NCBI GenBank assembly: GCA_951217055.1
Contig: OX578283.1
Location: 65,145,228 to 65,209,227, forward strand
Source of the DNA: Gerris lacustris
Lineage: Eukaryota; Arthropoda; Insecta; Hemiptera; Gerridae
Direction: 5' to 3'
Length of the DNA: 64,000 bases
Below, one piece after another: positions 55,901 to 64,000 of this stretch. Both the position numbers and the translations under genes were made by a program. Positions within the stretch are counted from its first letter, which is position 1. Each line of letters starts with the position of its first letter. The notes beneath the pieces were generated by a model. The model worked only from the letters and a program-made list of their open reading frames with translations, was not told the origin of the DNA and did no database searches.

Positions 55901-56381
55901 CATCCTTTACTAAGCTTGTAAAGGTGTCCTTGAAACGCGGCCAATGCTTCCTATCACCTTTAAACTTGGGCAACTCTAAAACAGGAAGTTTAGTTTTATG
56001 GTATGGAGCTGTTGTGTTGTTAAGGACACTAGTGAGATTACCTGCGGAGGATGTAGACGGCCGTGCCTTCGACTCATTTACATTAGCTAAATAGCCATTA
56101 CTTTCATGGAAGTAACGTTTGGCGTTTGATCTCATCGCATGATCGGCAGCAGTCGCCGCGGACTCGCCAGACTCACTAACACTGTCACAGAGTTCCTGAT
56201 ACAATGTATCAAATTGCTGATATAAGCCCTGGATAGAGCTCATCATACCAATAAATAGCCAAACTTGTGTGGGATCCATAAGACATTTTTTGCCTTGATC
56301 TCTGATCTCTCTTAAATCTTCTATTAAAAGAGTCAGCTTCCTACGAACCGACTCAGCGTCAAATTCCAATTCACCTAACAT
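52869..56381 (-). CDS. BEL/Pao polyprotein, N-terminal part: Gag, protease, reverse transcriptase, RNase H start
   Basis: 1,170 codons from ATG at 56,381. Residues 1-100 are a coiled-coil-like Gag start. The DUF1759-type Gag core spans about 125-300 (KLPVLELPKFKGDRKHWPRF). Zinc knuckles: C-x2-C-x4-H-x4-C at 404-417, plus flanking Cys/His clusters at 370-383 and 423-435. The aspartic protease has AVDSGSHFSFI (510-519). The reverse transcriptase spans about 720-960, with IRVVFDAAA, FTTDVVKMFRQI and the catalytic YVDD (917-920). RNase H begins at IFADASETAY (1091-1100) and PRLELCAALLAGRVW (1134-1148), after which the frame is lost and an unrelated tail leads to the stop. RNase H and integrase continue in another frame, so a single indel near 52,930-52,950 explains the split. 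Confidence 0.93.
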   Translation of the reverse strand: MLGELEFDAESVRRKLTLLIEDLREIRDQGKKCLMDPTQVWLFIGMMSSIQGLYQQFDTLYQELCDSVSESGESAATAADHAMRSNAKRYFHESNGYLANVNESKARPSTSSAGNLTSVLNNTTAPYHKTKLPVLELPKFKGDRKHWPRFKDTFTSLVKDDPQLRDIDKFHYLIRSLEASALTVIAQIPVNETNFSVAWSMLEEVFDNKRLLATAYLDQLLDIKKLTSKPNAVVLTKLVSDISENIAAFKLLDIPERLDFMYFYLASRCLDPYTREQFELQNTATFPTLDQFVKYLRSRCTAAELASGLSSVTLVKDVREEKVLRKPWQPRSMSSGKSALMTSSGNRSPVKVTSPSSRASSSPYRRTQSCCCICKGPHLLMNCVKFSSVSVAERHRLLRSWKGCRNCLHFGHDTSQCTSKYFCKFCKRKHHSLLHGFTTPQNSLKVGSSNSSSPSDNVTSSHEQNMSPPDTRKPASLNTVGSGQLEVMLGTVVCNILDPKGKLHSIRLAVDSGSHFSFITRSFADRLGLDIDIYSAGVWGIGETPLPGFKGRTRCSLSPSHSIYPQLSTTALVVDTITSALPGFHSDEGFWQPYLEYELADPKFWESRPIDFLIGCDLFPDILTGQLISVLPDMPKLLGTIFGFTVLGRVRDISEVFSYPALIANAEISSDSLNDQLCRFWELEEPAVNNSLNPDDERCEDLFRTTHYRLPTGRYVVRMPFKCENPQLFGTRNLALRRLEHLESKLQRKPELRLSYNAFMREYLDLGHMQLAKQPGKVFIPHHCVFKGDKDNIKIRVVFDAAARTSSGSLNDHLLVGPKLQTNMVDISLNFRLHKYVFTTDVVKMFRQILIDVQDRLYLHILWRFSPEEAVEEYELQTVTYGTAPAPYLAIRALRQVAKDEGSAFPLAAAAVLSDMYVDDLVTGANSLPEALELQRQVVALLGKGEFTLGKWAANHPQLLEVCNSQETSGLEPVSLSASDDTSIKILGLQWDPTLDSFSYKINLPLETCTKRAVLSAMTKIYDPLGYIGPSVVLAKILIQESWKLQLTWDQDFPQHLKERWLEFVNTMPLLGKLRIPRWIVPNVGSVEILIFADASETAYCAAAYLRSVSEKCVQVHLLFAKTKLAPVKRLTIPRLELCAALLAGRVWQNLAIFVTDFLLIPKFSFSLTV

Positions 56382-58401
56382 GGTGATAGAGATCAGACAA
56401 AAAATATAAAATATAAGGAAGGAAAAAAAAAATTAAATAAAGTAATATTAAAGGGTAAACCAAAATAGAGTTCAAACTAAGTACTACCTCAACGTACTGA
56501 AGAATGACACCAAGAAAGTTGAAAATTGATAAACTAAGATTTTCAAAAATAAAGAAAATAAAATAAATGTTGACTCAGGAATCACCAAGACCAAATAAAT
56601 GGCCAAATCAGATTAAATGATAAATTGAGAAACAAAAAAAAAAATATCTTTGTACAATCAAATAAGTTTAATGCTTAAACTAGAAATGAGTACAAGTTGA
56701 TTGTACGATAAATGAAAACCAAAAAAGCAAGTTGATGTTTATAATAAATCCAAAAAAATAATTTTAAATTAAATCATAAAGTAAAGTTGGTTATACGATG
56801 AATAAACACCAAAAAAACAAGTTGACGCTTGTAAGAAATCCAAAAATAAATTTAAATTAAAATCATACAGTAAAGGTAACTACACTAATGTGAACACCCA
56901 AGACACAGGTCAAAGCTTGTGAGAGAACCAATAAAATTTAAATAATAAATACAAGTAATTGTAAAATTAATGTATACCAACACCAAAGCAAGTCAAGCTT
57001 GAATGAAATCCCAAACAAAAAATAATTAATTAAATTATAAGTACAAATGATAATTGTACAGTGAGTGTAAAACACTAGAAACAAGTCTAAGCTTGCAAGA
57101 GAACCAAAATAAATTTTAACTTAAGTATAAGTACAAGCAAGTGTACGAAAAGTGTAAAAACACTAAGGACAAGTTGTAGCTTGCCTAGAAAACCAAAAAA
57201 TAAATTTAAATTTAATTAAACGTACAAACAATTGTACAAAGAGTGCGAGGCACCAAAAAAACAAGTCTAAGCTTGTAAGAGAACCAAAATAAATTTTAAC
57301 CAAAAAAGTACAAACAGGTGTACAAAAAAGTGTAAGGACAAGTTGTAGCTTGCCTAGAAAACCAAAAAATAAATTTAAATTTAATTAAACGTACAAACAA
57401 TTGTACAAAGAGTGCGAGGCACCAAAGAAACAAGTCTAAGCTTGTAAGAGAACCAAAATAAATTTTAACCAAAAAAGTACAAACAGGTGTACAAAAAAGT
57501 GTAAGGACAAGTTGTAGCTTGCCTAGAAAACCAAAAAATAAATTTAAATTTAATTATAAGTACACCAAGTGTACAAAAGTGTGAAACACTAAAGGGACAA
57601 GTTGTAGCTTGTCAGAAATCCAAGAAATAAATTTAAATTTTATTACACGTACAAGTAAATGTACAAAGAGTGCGAGGCACTAAAGGAACAAGTCAATGCT
57701 TGCAGGAGAACCAGAAAATAAATTAATCTTTTATAATTGAGGATATCCTAAAAATAACCTCAAGCCTAGGCAGATGATTAAAGATGAAAATCAGTATGCA
57801 GAAAACCAAAAGACACTTGATATATAAAAAAAACATTAATCAAATGTAGCTTAAATTGTAGCTTGAATAAGCTTAAAGTCCCCAACAAAAAAGGTAAAAA
57901 TTAATCAAGTGCCTAAATGACCAGAATGAAAAAATAACTAATTGTTAATTAATTAAACGCACGTGTCCAACCAAAGTTCAATTATGAAATGGCAAAATTA
58001 CAAACAAAATCTGATTCTAAACAATTTAACTGCTGGTAGAAATTTCGAAAAAAAAGTAAATTAGATAAAGAAAGAATAACGAGTAAATTAAATGTCCAGG
58101 TGAATTTAATAAGAAAATAATTCCATTGAAATGAATTATAGAGAAATTAGGTAAAATAAATCCTAATAAATGAGATACAACTACAGGTCACCTTAACAAG
58201 GAACAAAGTTCAAAAACCGACCTATAGCATAGGATACTTAAATTCACTGGAAAAAATGCTACCAAAAGTTCGTAATGAAAGGAAATGAAATAACGAGAAA
58301 GAATAAATTGAATTTTAGATTGAAATTGACAGATGTGAAAAATAGCAAAGAAGGGTAATTAAATTGAGAGAGCTGAAATCCGACCCAAAGCTAGACCATT
58401 A
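56382..58401 (-). repeat. BEL leader (2 kb) with tandem repeats
   Basis: Between the 5' LTR and the Gag ATG. From about 56,640 to 57,720 (plus-strand reading) a degenerate unit of 80-100 bp recurs about a dozen times: GTACAAACAATTGTAC-like palindrome, (A)CACCAAA, ACAAGTCTAAGCTTGTAAGA, GAACCAAAATAAATTTTAA. The block 57,180-57,355 is repeated almost exactly at 57,356-57,545 (176-bp period). No reading frame. Candidate roles are packaging or leader structure, but none can be shown here. Confidence 0.8.
58380..58398 (-). promoter_or_regulatory. Candidate tRNA primer-binding site of the BEL element
   Basis: Three bases inside the 5' LTR the minus strand reads TGGTCTAGCTTTGGGTCGG. The initial TGG is the complement of a tRNA 3' CCA. 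The matching tRNA was not identified. Confidence 0.5.
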
Positions 58402-59417
58402 TGTTAGACTCATAGGGTACAAACCTTATATGATTTTCTAAAATATTCTGGTTTTCAAAATTACCAAAATTAACCCAAGGACCACCTTTAAAAAAGGAAA
58501 AATAAAATACTACGAACAAGAATTGATAGCGTAACGAACAAGCATATAATTGCAATCAAAAATAAATTTACGTGTGGCACACGCCACGCGGTATAAGTTA
58601 CCAGCAGTTGTTTTACAAATGAAATTTAAAAATGAAAAATGAAGTTAAACCAGATATATTGTCTGCATTCGTTCCGAAACCGAGTACAGACAATAGATCG
58701 GAAAAAAGGAATTTTAGATAAGTGAAGCTTCTTTCACACACGCATTCACACCAGTTAAGTTAAAGTTAAATTTACACACAAAATTGTTTCACACCAAAAC
58801 AATCATTCACACACACATTCACACTGAAGTTAAATTAAATACATGAAATGTTATACATATAAAATGGACTTAGCCGTGGTGACTTGTCCACGCTGACGCT
58901 GCGACCTAGGCTGCAAGCTGCTAGTCCCACGTCTTCTACTGTTCGACTCGAAGAGATGAGAAGATGTGAAGTAAAATTATGTGATGCTGAGGGCCCTGAT
59001 GCTAAACCAATGAAGTTAAATTATTTAAACATTAATACTTGAGTGGTGACACGTGCACGTGTCGGTCGCTTTTACAAAGCGATGAGAACCGTCTTCTGCA
59101 GATTTCGGAGGGCGAATGCGTATATCGCAGGATTCGGATTCCTTATCTACTACGTAATTACGTAAGGAAAATCTTGCGTAGGATCATATGTGTTCGAATT
59201 CCAGTGAAAGTGATGCCTTCTCCGAACACGTTCGAAGAAAAAAGGAGGAGGTTGCATCGTGGTTTCCTGCGAATCTTACGTTATTTACGTTAACGAAGAA
59301 ATGAGTTTAAAATGTAGAAGTGATATGTCCGTTTGTTGCTAAAATTGCCATTTTTTACAAAATAATAAAAAACATAAATAATAAAGTAAAATAAAGAACA
59401 ACTGTTGGTCTCCAACA
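58402..59417 (-). repeat. BEL LTR (5' LTR relative to element)
   Basis: Same boundaries as the left LTR: TGTTAGACTCATAGGG to GGTCTCCAACA on the plus strand. Few differences from its partner imply few mutations since integration. Confidence 0.95.
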
Positions 59418-59422
59418 GTGAG
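59418..59422 (+). repeat. Target-site duplication GTGAG, right copy
   Basis: Identical to 49,936-49,940. The transposase codons AGT GAG straddle the site on both sides. Confidence 0.93.
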
Positions 59423-59743
59423 CATAAATTTAATAGTCCAATAACCTCTTTTCCTTGGGTTGAAACGAAGGGAACAAGATTTAAGATCGGACAAACAATC
59501 GTTATAAACAAAATTGAAGGTGTGCCACAATTTGCTAACATAAAACACATTATTATTACTCTTGATGAACGTATTTGTTTCATAGTTGAAAACTATCTCA
59601 ATATTGGCCTCTCTAGCCATTTGGACTCTTATGAAGTTATTCCTCAAAATGTTTATAGCTTATACATTATGAGATATAATGACACATGTAGGCCTGTAAA
59701 CACTGTCCACGCCAATGATGGGGGCTATTACGTAGTTAATTAG
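59423..59743 (+). pseudogene. Transposase C-terminal segment severed by the BEL insertion (106 codons plus stop)
   Basis: The frame carried by codon GAG at the target site continues without shift for 106 residues to TAG at 59,743. Recognisable stretches include FPWVETKGTRFKIGQTIVIN, ICFIVENYLNIGLSSHLDSY and a closing GYYVVN. The predicted structure is beta-rich, as expected for a C-terminal tail. It has no start codon of its own, and translation would depend on the LTR. A consensus AATAAA follows at 59,839. Because the frame is still clean, disruption looks recent. Confidence 0.85.
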
Positions 59744-61021
59744 CAGTAAGAATATCAATTATTATTTATTTGTAATAAGTGCATAATTAAAAATTTAAAT
59801 GTACAGCACAGCACTTAACAAATTAAGGAAGTATATTTAATAAATTGTACAGATATATAGTATAACAATATACCATAATATATCATAATATATAGTCATA
59901 TAATTCATACTGTAATATATTATTAGTATTTATTATTTGTTATTATAAATTACTTATTATTTAAAATAAGTAAATAATTAATAATGTCGTTTAATTTGTA
60001 TTTTAATAATGTAAATAGTCAGTGTAAATAATTTAATTTAAATTGTAATTTAATGATGTAAATATTAATTATAATCTGTCAATTTTATCGTGGCCTCTCT
60101 TATTCTATGTAGACAGCAAATGTTTTTTTAAAATAATAAATAAAGTAAAAATATACATGATTTTATGACTCATTATGTGTAAAAGTTATAAGTGTTAACT
60201 TCCATCATTTCTTCTTTATTAACCTATTAATTTAATTTAAATAGATAAGGGAGGCACAGATAAACTAAACAGATCATAATATGTACAATTATAAAAATAA
60301 TTGATGTGTCATTTGTCAAAACTAAATGTAAGTATATACATTTTATGTAGTATTTAATTGAATTTAATTAACATAAATTATAAAATAAATGAGTAGGTAT
60401 TCGATGTAAATATATTCATTTCTAAGTTAATTTAATTTACTTTATTTATTAAAAATAAGTAAATAAATAATCGAAACATTTATTTATGATTTCATTATTA
60501 AATTTATTATTATTTATTCATTTTTTTATTTTATTACTTTCTACTACTTATAGTCACTTATTTAAATTGTGTTTATTTTGTACATTTCATGAAACTATAC
60601 AAATTATTTTACTTAATGAATTTACGAATACATGATTTTTTAATCAATTGGATAACTTTAAAAATTATTGTGTTTAAAAAAAATTGTACATATAACTTTA
60701 TTTAGTGAACAATAAAATTTATAGTTATAATAATTTGTTATTTATCATCGTTACAAAACTACCCCCTTTCACCCTAATTGTAATGGATAAAAATGCAATC
60801 AATATAAATGTACATCACTAATCTTTTTATAAACAATTAAATTTACTTCAATTTCAAAATTTATATTTAATTCACTTGGCATTATATGTTCTAGTCATTT
60901 TAAAAATTGCTTCTTTACACTCTGTGCACGCATATTGATTGCTATTTTACCCAGTGCAACATAATTTTTAAGCACATTTGCAAGCAGAAGGATTTTCTTT
61001 TGGGGATTTCAAAAGGAAATT
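59744..61021. other. 3' non-coding region of the CACTA element
   Basis: Extremely AT-rich, with many TAATTTA-type runs. There is no gene, and no inverted or tandem repeat of note before 61,022. It includes the probable poly(A) signal of the transposase (59,839-59,844). Confidence 0.6.
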
Positions 61022-61235
61022 CCCTGTGCTTAAGAGTTGCTTCTACTCCAAAAGGAATTTTCCTGTACCCTCGCGGAAAACCTGCTGGTAGGAGGTTTCC
61101 GCTCTGATGGGAAGGCTTAAATGTCTTGTGAGACTTTTGTGCCTTCACATCAGAGCGGAAACCTCCTACCAGCAGGTTTTCCGCGAGGGTACAGGAAAAT
61201 TCCTTTTGGAGTAGTAGCAACTCTTAAGTACAGGG
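61022..61235. repeat. 88-bp inverted repeat (hairpin) near the right CACTA end
   Basis: 61,022-61,109 is inverted at 61,148-61,235 with only two mismatches, around a 38-bp loop. The arms contain CCTCGCGGAAAACCTGCTGG and GGAGGTTTCCGCTCTGATG, GC-rich against the AT-rich neighbourhood, and the outer ends (TTAAGAGTTGCT) merge into the subterminal motifs. It may be a nested MITE or a structural part of the transposon. The frames on both strands (61,121-61,372 and 61,150-61,365) mirror each other and are not genes. Confidence 0.85.
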
Positions 61236-61900
61236 TACAAGCAACACTACATAGAGTTACAACAACTCTAAAGTTTAGAGTAAGAACAACACTACATAGA
61301 GTAGCGACAACTCTTAAGTACAGAGTACGGGCAACGCTATTGGGGTGGTGGCAACACCAGAGCAAGGGTTAACATGACCATTACGTAGAATAGGTACAAC
61401 ACCAATTAGAGTATAATTAACACTAGTATAGTTTGGTCACAAGCATAGTAAAATGTGAAACAACACCAGTTCACGGTTCAATTTAACACTAATAGTGTTG
61501 GAGCGACCTTCCTCGCTTATTTTAAAGGTGTCACGATAATGCTACTGTCATTGAATTAGCACTAAACAGTGCATTTAAGACAACCCTACTAGTGTTAAAG
61601 TTACACTAAGCGGTTAATTCAACTCTATCTGAGGCCTTCCATATAGCCCCAACACTAGCAATGCCAGAGTTGGAAGAACATTAGTGAGTTACGTTAACAC
61701 TATTAGTGTTCCCGATTTAGAGTAAATTTTACTTTAACGCTGATTTCGCAACCCTTATAGTGTTACATTTACCCTAAAATCGCTAGTGTTGCCATTAGTG
61801 TTGAAAATGGTAATGTCGACTTAACTCTTATATCATTGTGTCTACACTCCAAAATTTTAACACTGGATAAGCGTTACAGTTATTCTATTAGGTTTGTTCC
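61205..61900 (+). repeat. Right subterminal repeat array of the CACTA element
   Basis: GCAACACTACATAGAGTTAC, CAACTCTAAAG, CAACACTACATAGAGTAGC, CAACTCTTAAG, TTAACACTA, AATAGTGTTGG, ACTAGTGTTAAAG and similar words recur every 20-40 bp in both orientations. The array is denser than at the left end. The shared core is (A/G)CAAC(A/T)CTA. Confidence 0.75.
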
Positions 61901-61958
61901 TGAGCCAACACTTATTGCGGGTTGGGGGATGCCATTTTAGAATTATCAATACTCTACT

Positions 61959-61970
61959 TTTTTCTCCGTG
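61959..61970 (-). repeat. Right terminal inverted repeat of the CACTA element
   Basis: TTTTTCTCCGTG, the exact inverse of the left 12 bases, followed by TA (61,971-61,972) as the target-site duplication. Confidence 0.8.
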
Positions 61971-62059
61971 TAGAAGTAAATAATTTAGCAACTATAGCAT
62001 CGGTACCAACCTAATATTCTAATAATTGCAAGATAAAATGAACTTTTTATATACTACGT

Positions 62060-62925
62060 TTTTAAATTTTCTGTTGAATCATATGTAATTTTGATAATAT
62101 AATTGTCATTGTTATAATATAATGTTAGTGAAAAAAAGTGCTCCGAATTTATTTACTTCACATAAATGACAACCATCTAGAGTCTAGAGAGCTGATCTTA
62201 AACCTATAAAAGGACAAATCTTTGTTCAACGGATCTCCCCAACACCAAATCTAAACCGCGCCATTGATATGCCCCGTAGGGACAGTAAGAGAAGAAAAAT
62301 AAAAAAATGTGTACAAGTAAAGAAGTACAGATGCAGAAAAATTAAACCGATACCTAGGACACAAGTGTAAACAAACCTGGTTGTCACACGTCAATTAATT
62401 TATTTCTTTGTTTACTATTCCTTTTTCGCTGTCATTCAATGTTTATCTCTTAATAAAAAAATTATCTTAATAAAAAAAGGCATCGCGTGGCTCAATCATT
62501 GAAGTGAGCTTGACGAACGTGTTATACGTTGCTAAATACTTATACATGGCGGAGTTAGAAAAGAGACAAAATTAAAAGTAACGAACTGTTTGTAGCAATA
62601 AAAAATCACAAATTTGAAACCCGTCAAATTGAAGATCGTAAATATGGGATATGTCAAAACTAATTAAATAACTTGCGGATTTTTTCTGAACTAACTTTCC
62701 ATGCAGCAAAATTTGCTGAAAACGAATTAAATTCTGTTAAAAGATGGCTATAAGTATTAAAATACTGCATTGTCGTCGTTTTCTGAGCTATTCTAAAAGT
62801 TTCAAATGTTTAGCTACTCGGGAAGTTAGTTAATAATCGATTGCAAGATTTGTACTGGAAAAAAAAAAAAAAAAAAAAAGCAAACAAACAAACAAGAAAG
62901 CAAGCTAATAAAATCGTAGTAATAA
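62060..62925 (+). repeat. Dispersed repeat family H, copy 2, with insertion
   Basis: Same orientation and order as 640-1225. The extra block at about 62,447-62,603 contains CATCGCGTGGCTCAATCATT and a family-F fragment (ACTTATACATGGCGGAGTTA to AACGAACTGTTTGT, 62,540-62,595). The copy ends at an A-rich run and (CAAA)n, GAAAGCAAGCTAATAAAATC. The start lies about 90 bp beyond the CACTA end. Confidence 0.75.
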
Positions 62926-63475
62926 AAATTTAAAGAACTCCTTTAAATATTCCTATCTTTAAAAGGAATATAGTAATACATTTAAATACAATAATTTGTA
63001 AAGGTGGGGGGGAGGGCCTTTGAGGACAATTAATTAAATAAAACTAGTTCTCGGCAATTAGAGAAAGCGGGATTTTAAAATGTTAAAATCCAAGTTTTTT
63101 GTGAATTTCCAAAAAAAAAAATAACTTGTTTAAAATTCTCTTTAATTTAAAATAAAATGAGACGGTATCTAAAATGATACAGATTATATAATTCAGCGTG
63201 AATAATATAATTAAAATAAACACACAATTATTATTTAAGTGACTTCATTTGATTACTTAAGTGTAATATAAATATAGAAATAATTAGACGAAATCAAGTG
63301 TGAAGATTAATTTCCATTTTTAGAAGTAACATTTAAGTTCAGATTTTCTTACATGAAGACAATCTAGAGTAGCAAGTAGTTGTATTAAGGTTATTTTTTA
63401 ACTGTGTGGTGATTGTTTTCACACGCGTATATTACGCACTCCTATTTTAGATGAAAAATTTCTTAATTGTGTGAA
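62926..63475. other. Unassigned AT-rich stretch
   Basis: No gene and no repeat match seen, apart from short self-complementary AT sequence at 62,935-62,965 and a G-rich patch at 63,003. Confidence 0.5.
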
Positions 63476-63656
63476 TTAAGCCTCGCACGCACTACGCATC
63501 GGTATACGATTTTTTAACAAACGGCGGTCCTCATTTTCCTGCCGTCCCGCCGTAGTGTGCGCGTAGTCACATTATATTCAATGTTATTAACTTTTAAAAA
63601 TTGCCGGGACGGACGTCCTTCCGTGCCTTACAGCCCTAGTGCGCGCAAGGCTTTAA
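63476..63656. mobile_element. TTAA-flanked GC-rich MITE
   Basis: TTAA (63,476-63,479) then GCCTCGCACGCACTACGC. The other end reads CTAGTGCGCGCAAGGCT then TTAA (63,653-63,656). The termini are imperfect inverse copies. The GC-rich interior contains CCTGCCGTCCCGCCGTAGTG and GCCGGGACGGACGTCC. The flanking TTAA suggests piggyBac-type insertion. There is no coding capacity. Confidence 0.65.
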
Positions 63657-64000
63657 TACACGAGTTTTTACTTGGTACCTCCGTAGCCGAGGTAAAATGA
63701 AATAGGAGAATTTGTATTCATACAATGCAAACAGTTTCTGTATACGATTGTCTCTCATACCGAGAGGTCGTTATGTTATCGATCTTTGGTAACCCGAAGG
63801 GAATAGACGGGTAAATGTGACCCCTGGGATTTCTTAACATCGTCTACGGATGTAAACCCACATAAATATAATGTACCATCAACAAAAATAATAATTTATA
63901 CCACCAGTTGTCAATTGAGTCAGTTGTCGTTTCACTCAACCTAAGCATAATTTCTGACTGTAAAGACGCAATCGGTATGTTAAGTCGCATTTTTTTTAAA
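63657..64000. other. Unassigned stretch at window end
   Basis: Somewhat less AT-rich. GGTACCTCCGTAGCCGAGGT at 63,676 carries the CCTCCGTAGC motif of the 12.8-13.1 kb array, and TACCGAGAGGTCGTTATG follows. No reading frame of useful length. It may be part of a repeat or untranslated sequence that extends beyond the window. Confidence 0.45.

Larger units (their letters stand above)
49941..59417 (-). mobile_element. BEL/Pao LTR retrotransposon, 9,477 bp, minus strand
   Basis: The element has two direct LTRs (1,018 and 1,016 bp), a Gag-protease-RT-RNase H-integrase coding region read on the minus strand, a 2-kb leader and no envelope-like frame. The domain order (integrase last, DUF1759 Gag, protease of the DUF1758 type) is that of BEL/Pao. 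It sits inside the transposase ORF of the CACTA element. Near-identical LTRs indicate a recent insertion; a frameshift in RNase H suggests this copy is not autonomous. Confidence 0.95.
39126..61970 (+). mobile_element. CACTA/EnSpm-type DNA transposon with two genes, invaded by a BEL/Pao element
   Basis: The left end reads CACGGAGAAAAATCGAGTGT and the right end is the inverse of CACGGAGAAAAAAGTAGAGT, giving a 12-bp perfect terminal inverted repeat starting with the CAC typical of the superfamily. TA lies outside each end (2-bp target duplication). Arrays of AACACTA/AACTCTA-like motifs occupy both subterminal regions. Between them lie, on the plus strand, an eight-exon SAM-domain gene and a TNP2/DUF4218-like transposase ORF. 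The span is 22,845 bp, of which 9,482 bp are the BEL insertion plus its duplicated target; the uninterrupted transposon would be about 13.4 kb. Several small inverted-repeat insertions sit in the introns. Assignment to CACTA rests on the transposase resemblance plus end structure. Confidence 0.82.

Noticed and set aside
61121..61372. Repeated TLHRVATTLKYRVR-like peptide
   Set aside because: Produced by the subterminal repeats and the hairpin; the minus strand gives a similar false peptide.

Overview
The window is eukaryotic and strongly AT-rich. It has GT-AG spliceosomal introns, long (TA)n microsatellites, a BEL/Pao LTR retrotransposon (a metazoan-only lineage) and many dispersed repeats, several carrying degenerate coding remnants with runs of TDRQTDRQ-like residues. 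This points to an arthropod, most likely an insect; the species cannot be named from the sequence. I see no ordinary host gene, and the window looks like a repeat-dominated intergenic region.

Region 1 (1-39,100) is a mosaic of non-autonomous mobile DNA. Recurring families, named here for convenience: A (about 600 bp, with a tRNA-type B box; six copies), B (580 bp, conserved terminus; several full or truncated copies), C (up to about 580 bp, encoding a recurrent short acidic peptide; six copies), E (contains the 1.2-kb inverted duplication at 35.9-37.1 kb), F (about 0.9 kb, sharing an internal module with B), H (direct copies at 0.6-1.2 kb and 62.1-62.9 kb) and K (two inverted copies). Among them are small inverted-repeat elements with visible target duplications, a 2.1-kb element with 461-bp terminal inverted repeats (17,077-19,175), a satellite of roughly 200-bp monomers with a five-monomer higher-order repeat (22,290-25,690), and a 5S-rRNA-like fragment.

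Region 2 (39,126-61,970) is one large nested object: a CACTA/EnSpm-type DNA transposon. It starts CACGGAGAAAAA and ends with the inverse, is flanked by TA, and has arrays of short AACACTA/AACTCTA-like subterminal motifs at both ends. It carries two co-oriented genes: an eight-exon gene for a 580-residue protein with an N-terminal SAM-like domain (42,625-47,609), and, 195 bp downstream, a single-exon TNP2/DUF4218-like transposase with N-terminal zinc fingers (47,805 to 59,743). The pair resembles the two-protein logic of plant En/Spm: a catalytic protein plus an accessory factor that may bind the subterminal repeats (inference).

Region 3 lies inside the transposase ORF: a 9,477-bp BEL/Pao element (49,941-59,417, minus strand) with nearly identical 1,018/1,016-bp LTRs and a GTGAG target duplication. 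It splits the transposase codon-for-codon, removing the last 106 residues from the upstream part. The BEL polyprotein itself has a frameshift in RNase H, so both the host transposon and its invader look disabled in cis, and recently so.

Region 4 (61,971-64,000) returns to dispersed repeats, including the second family-H copy and a small TTAA-flanked element.
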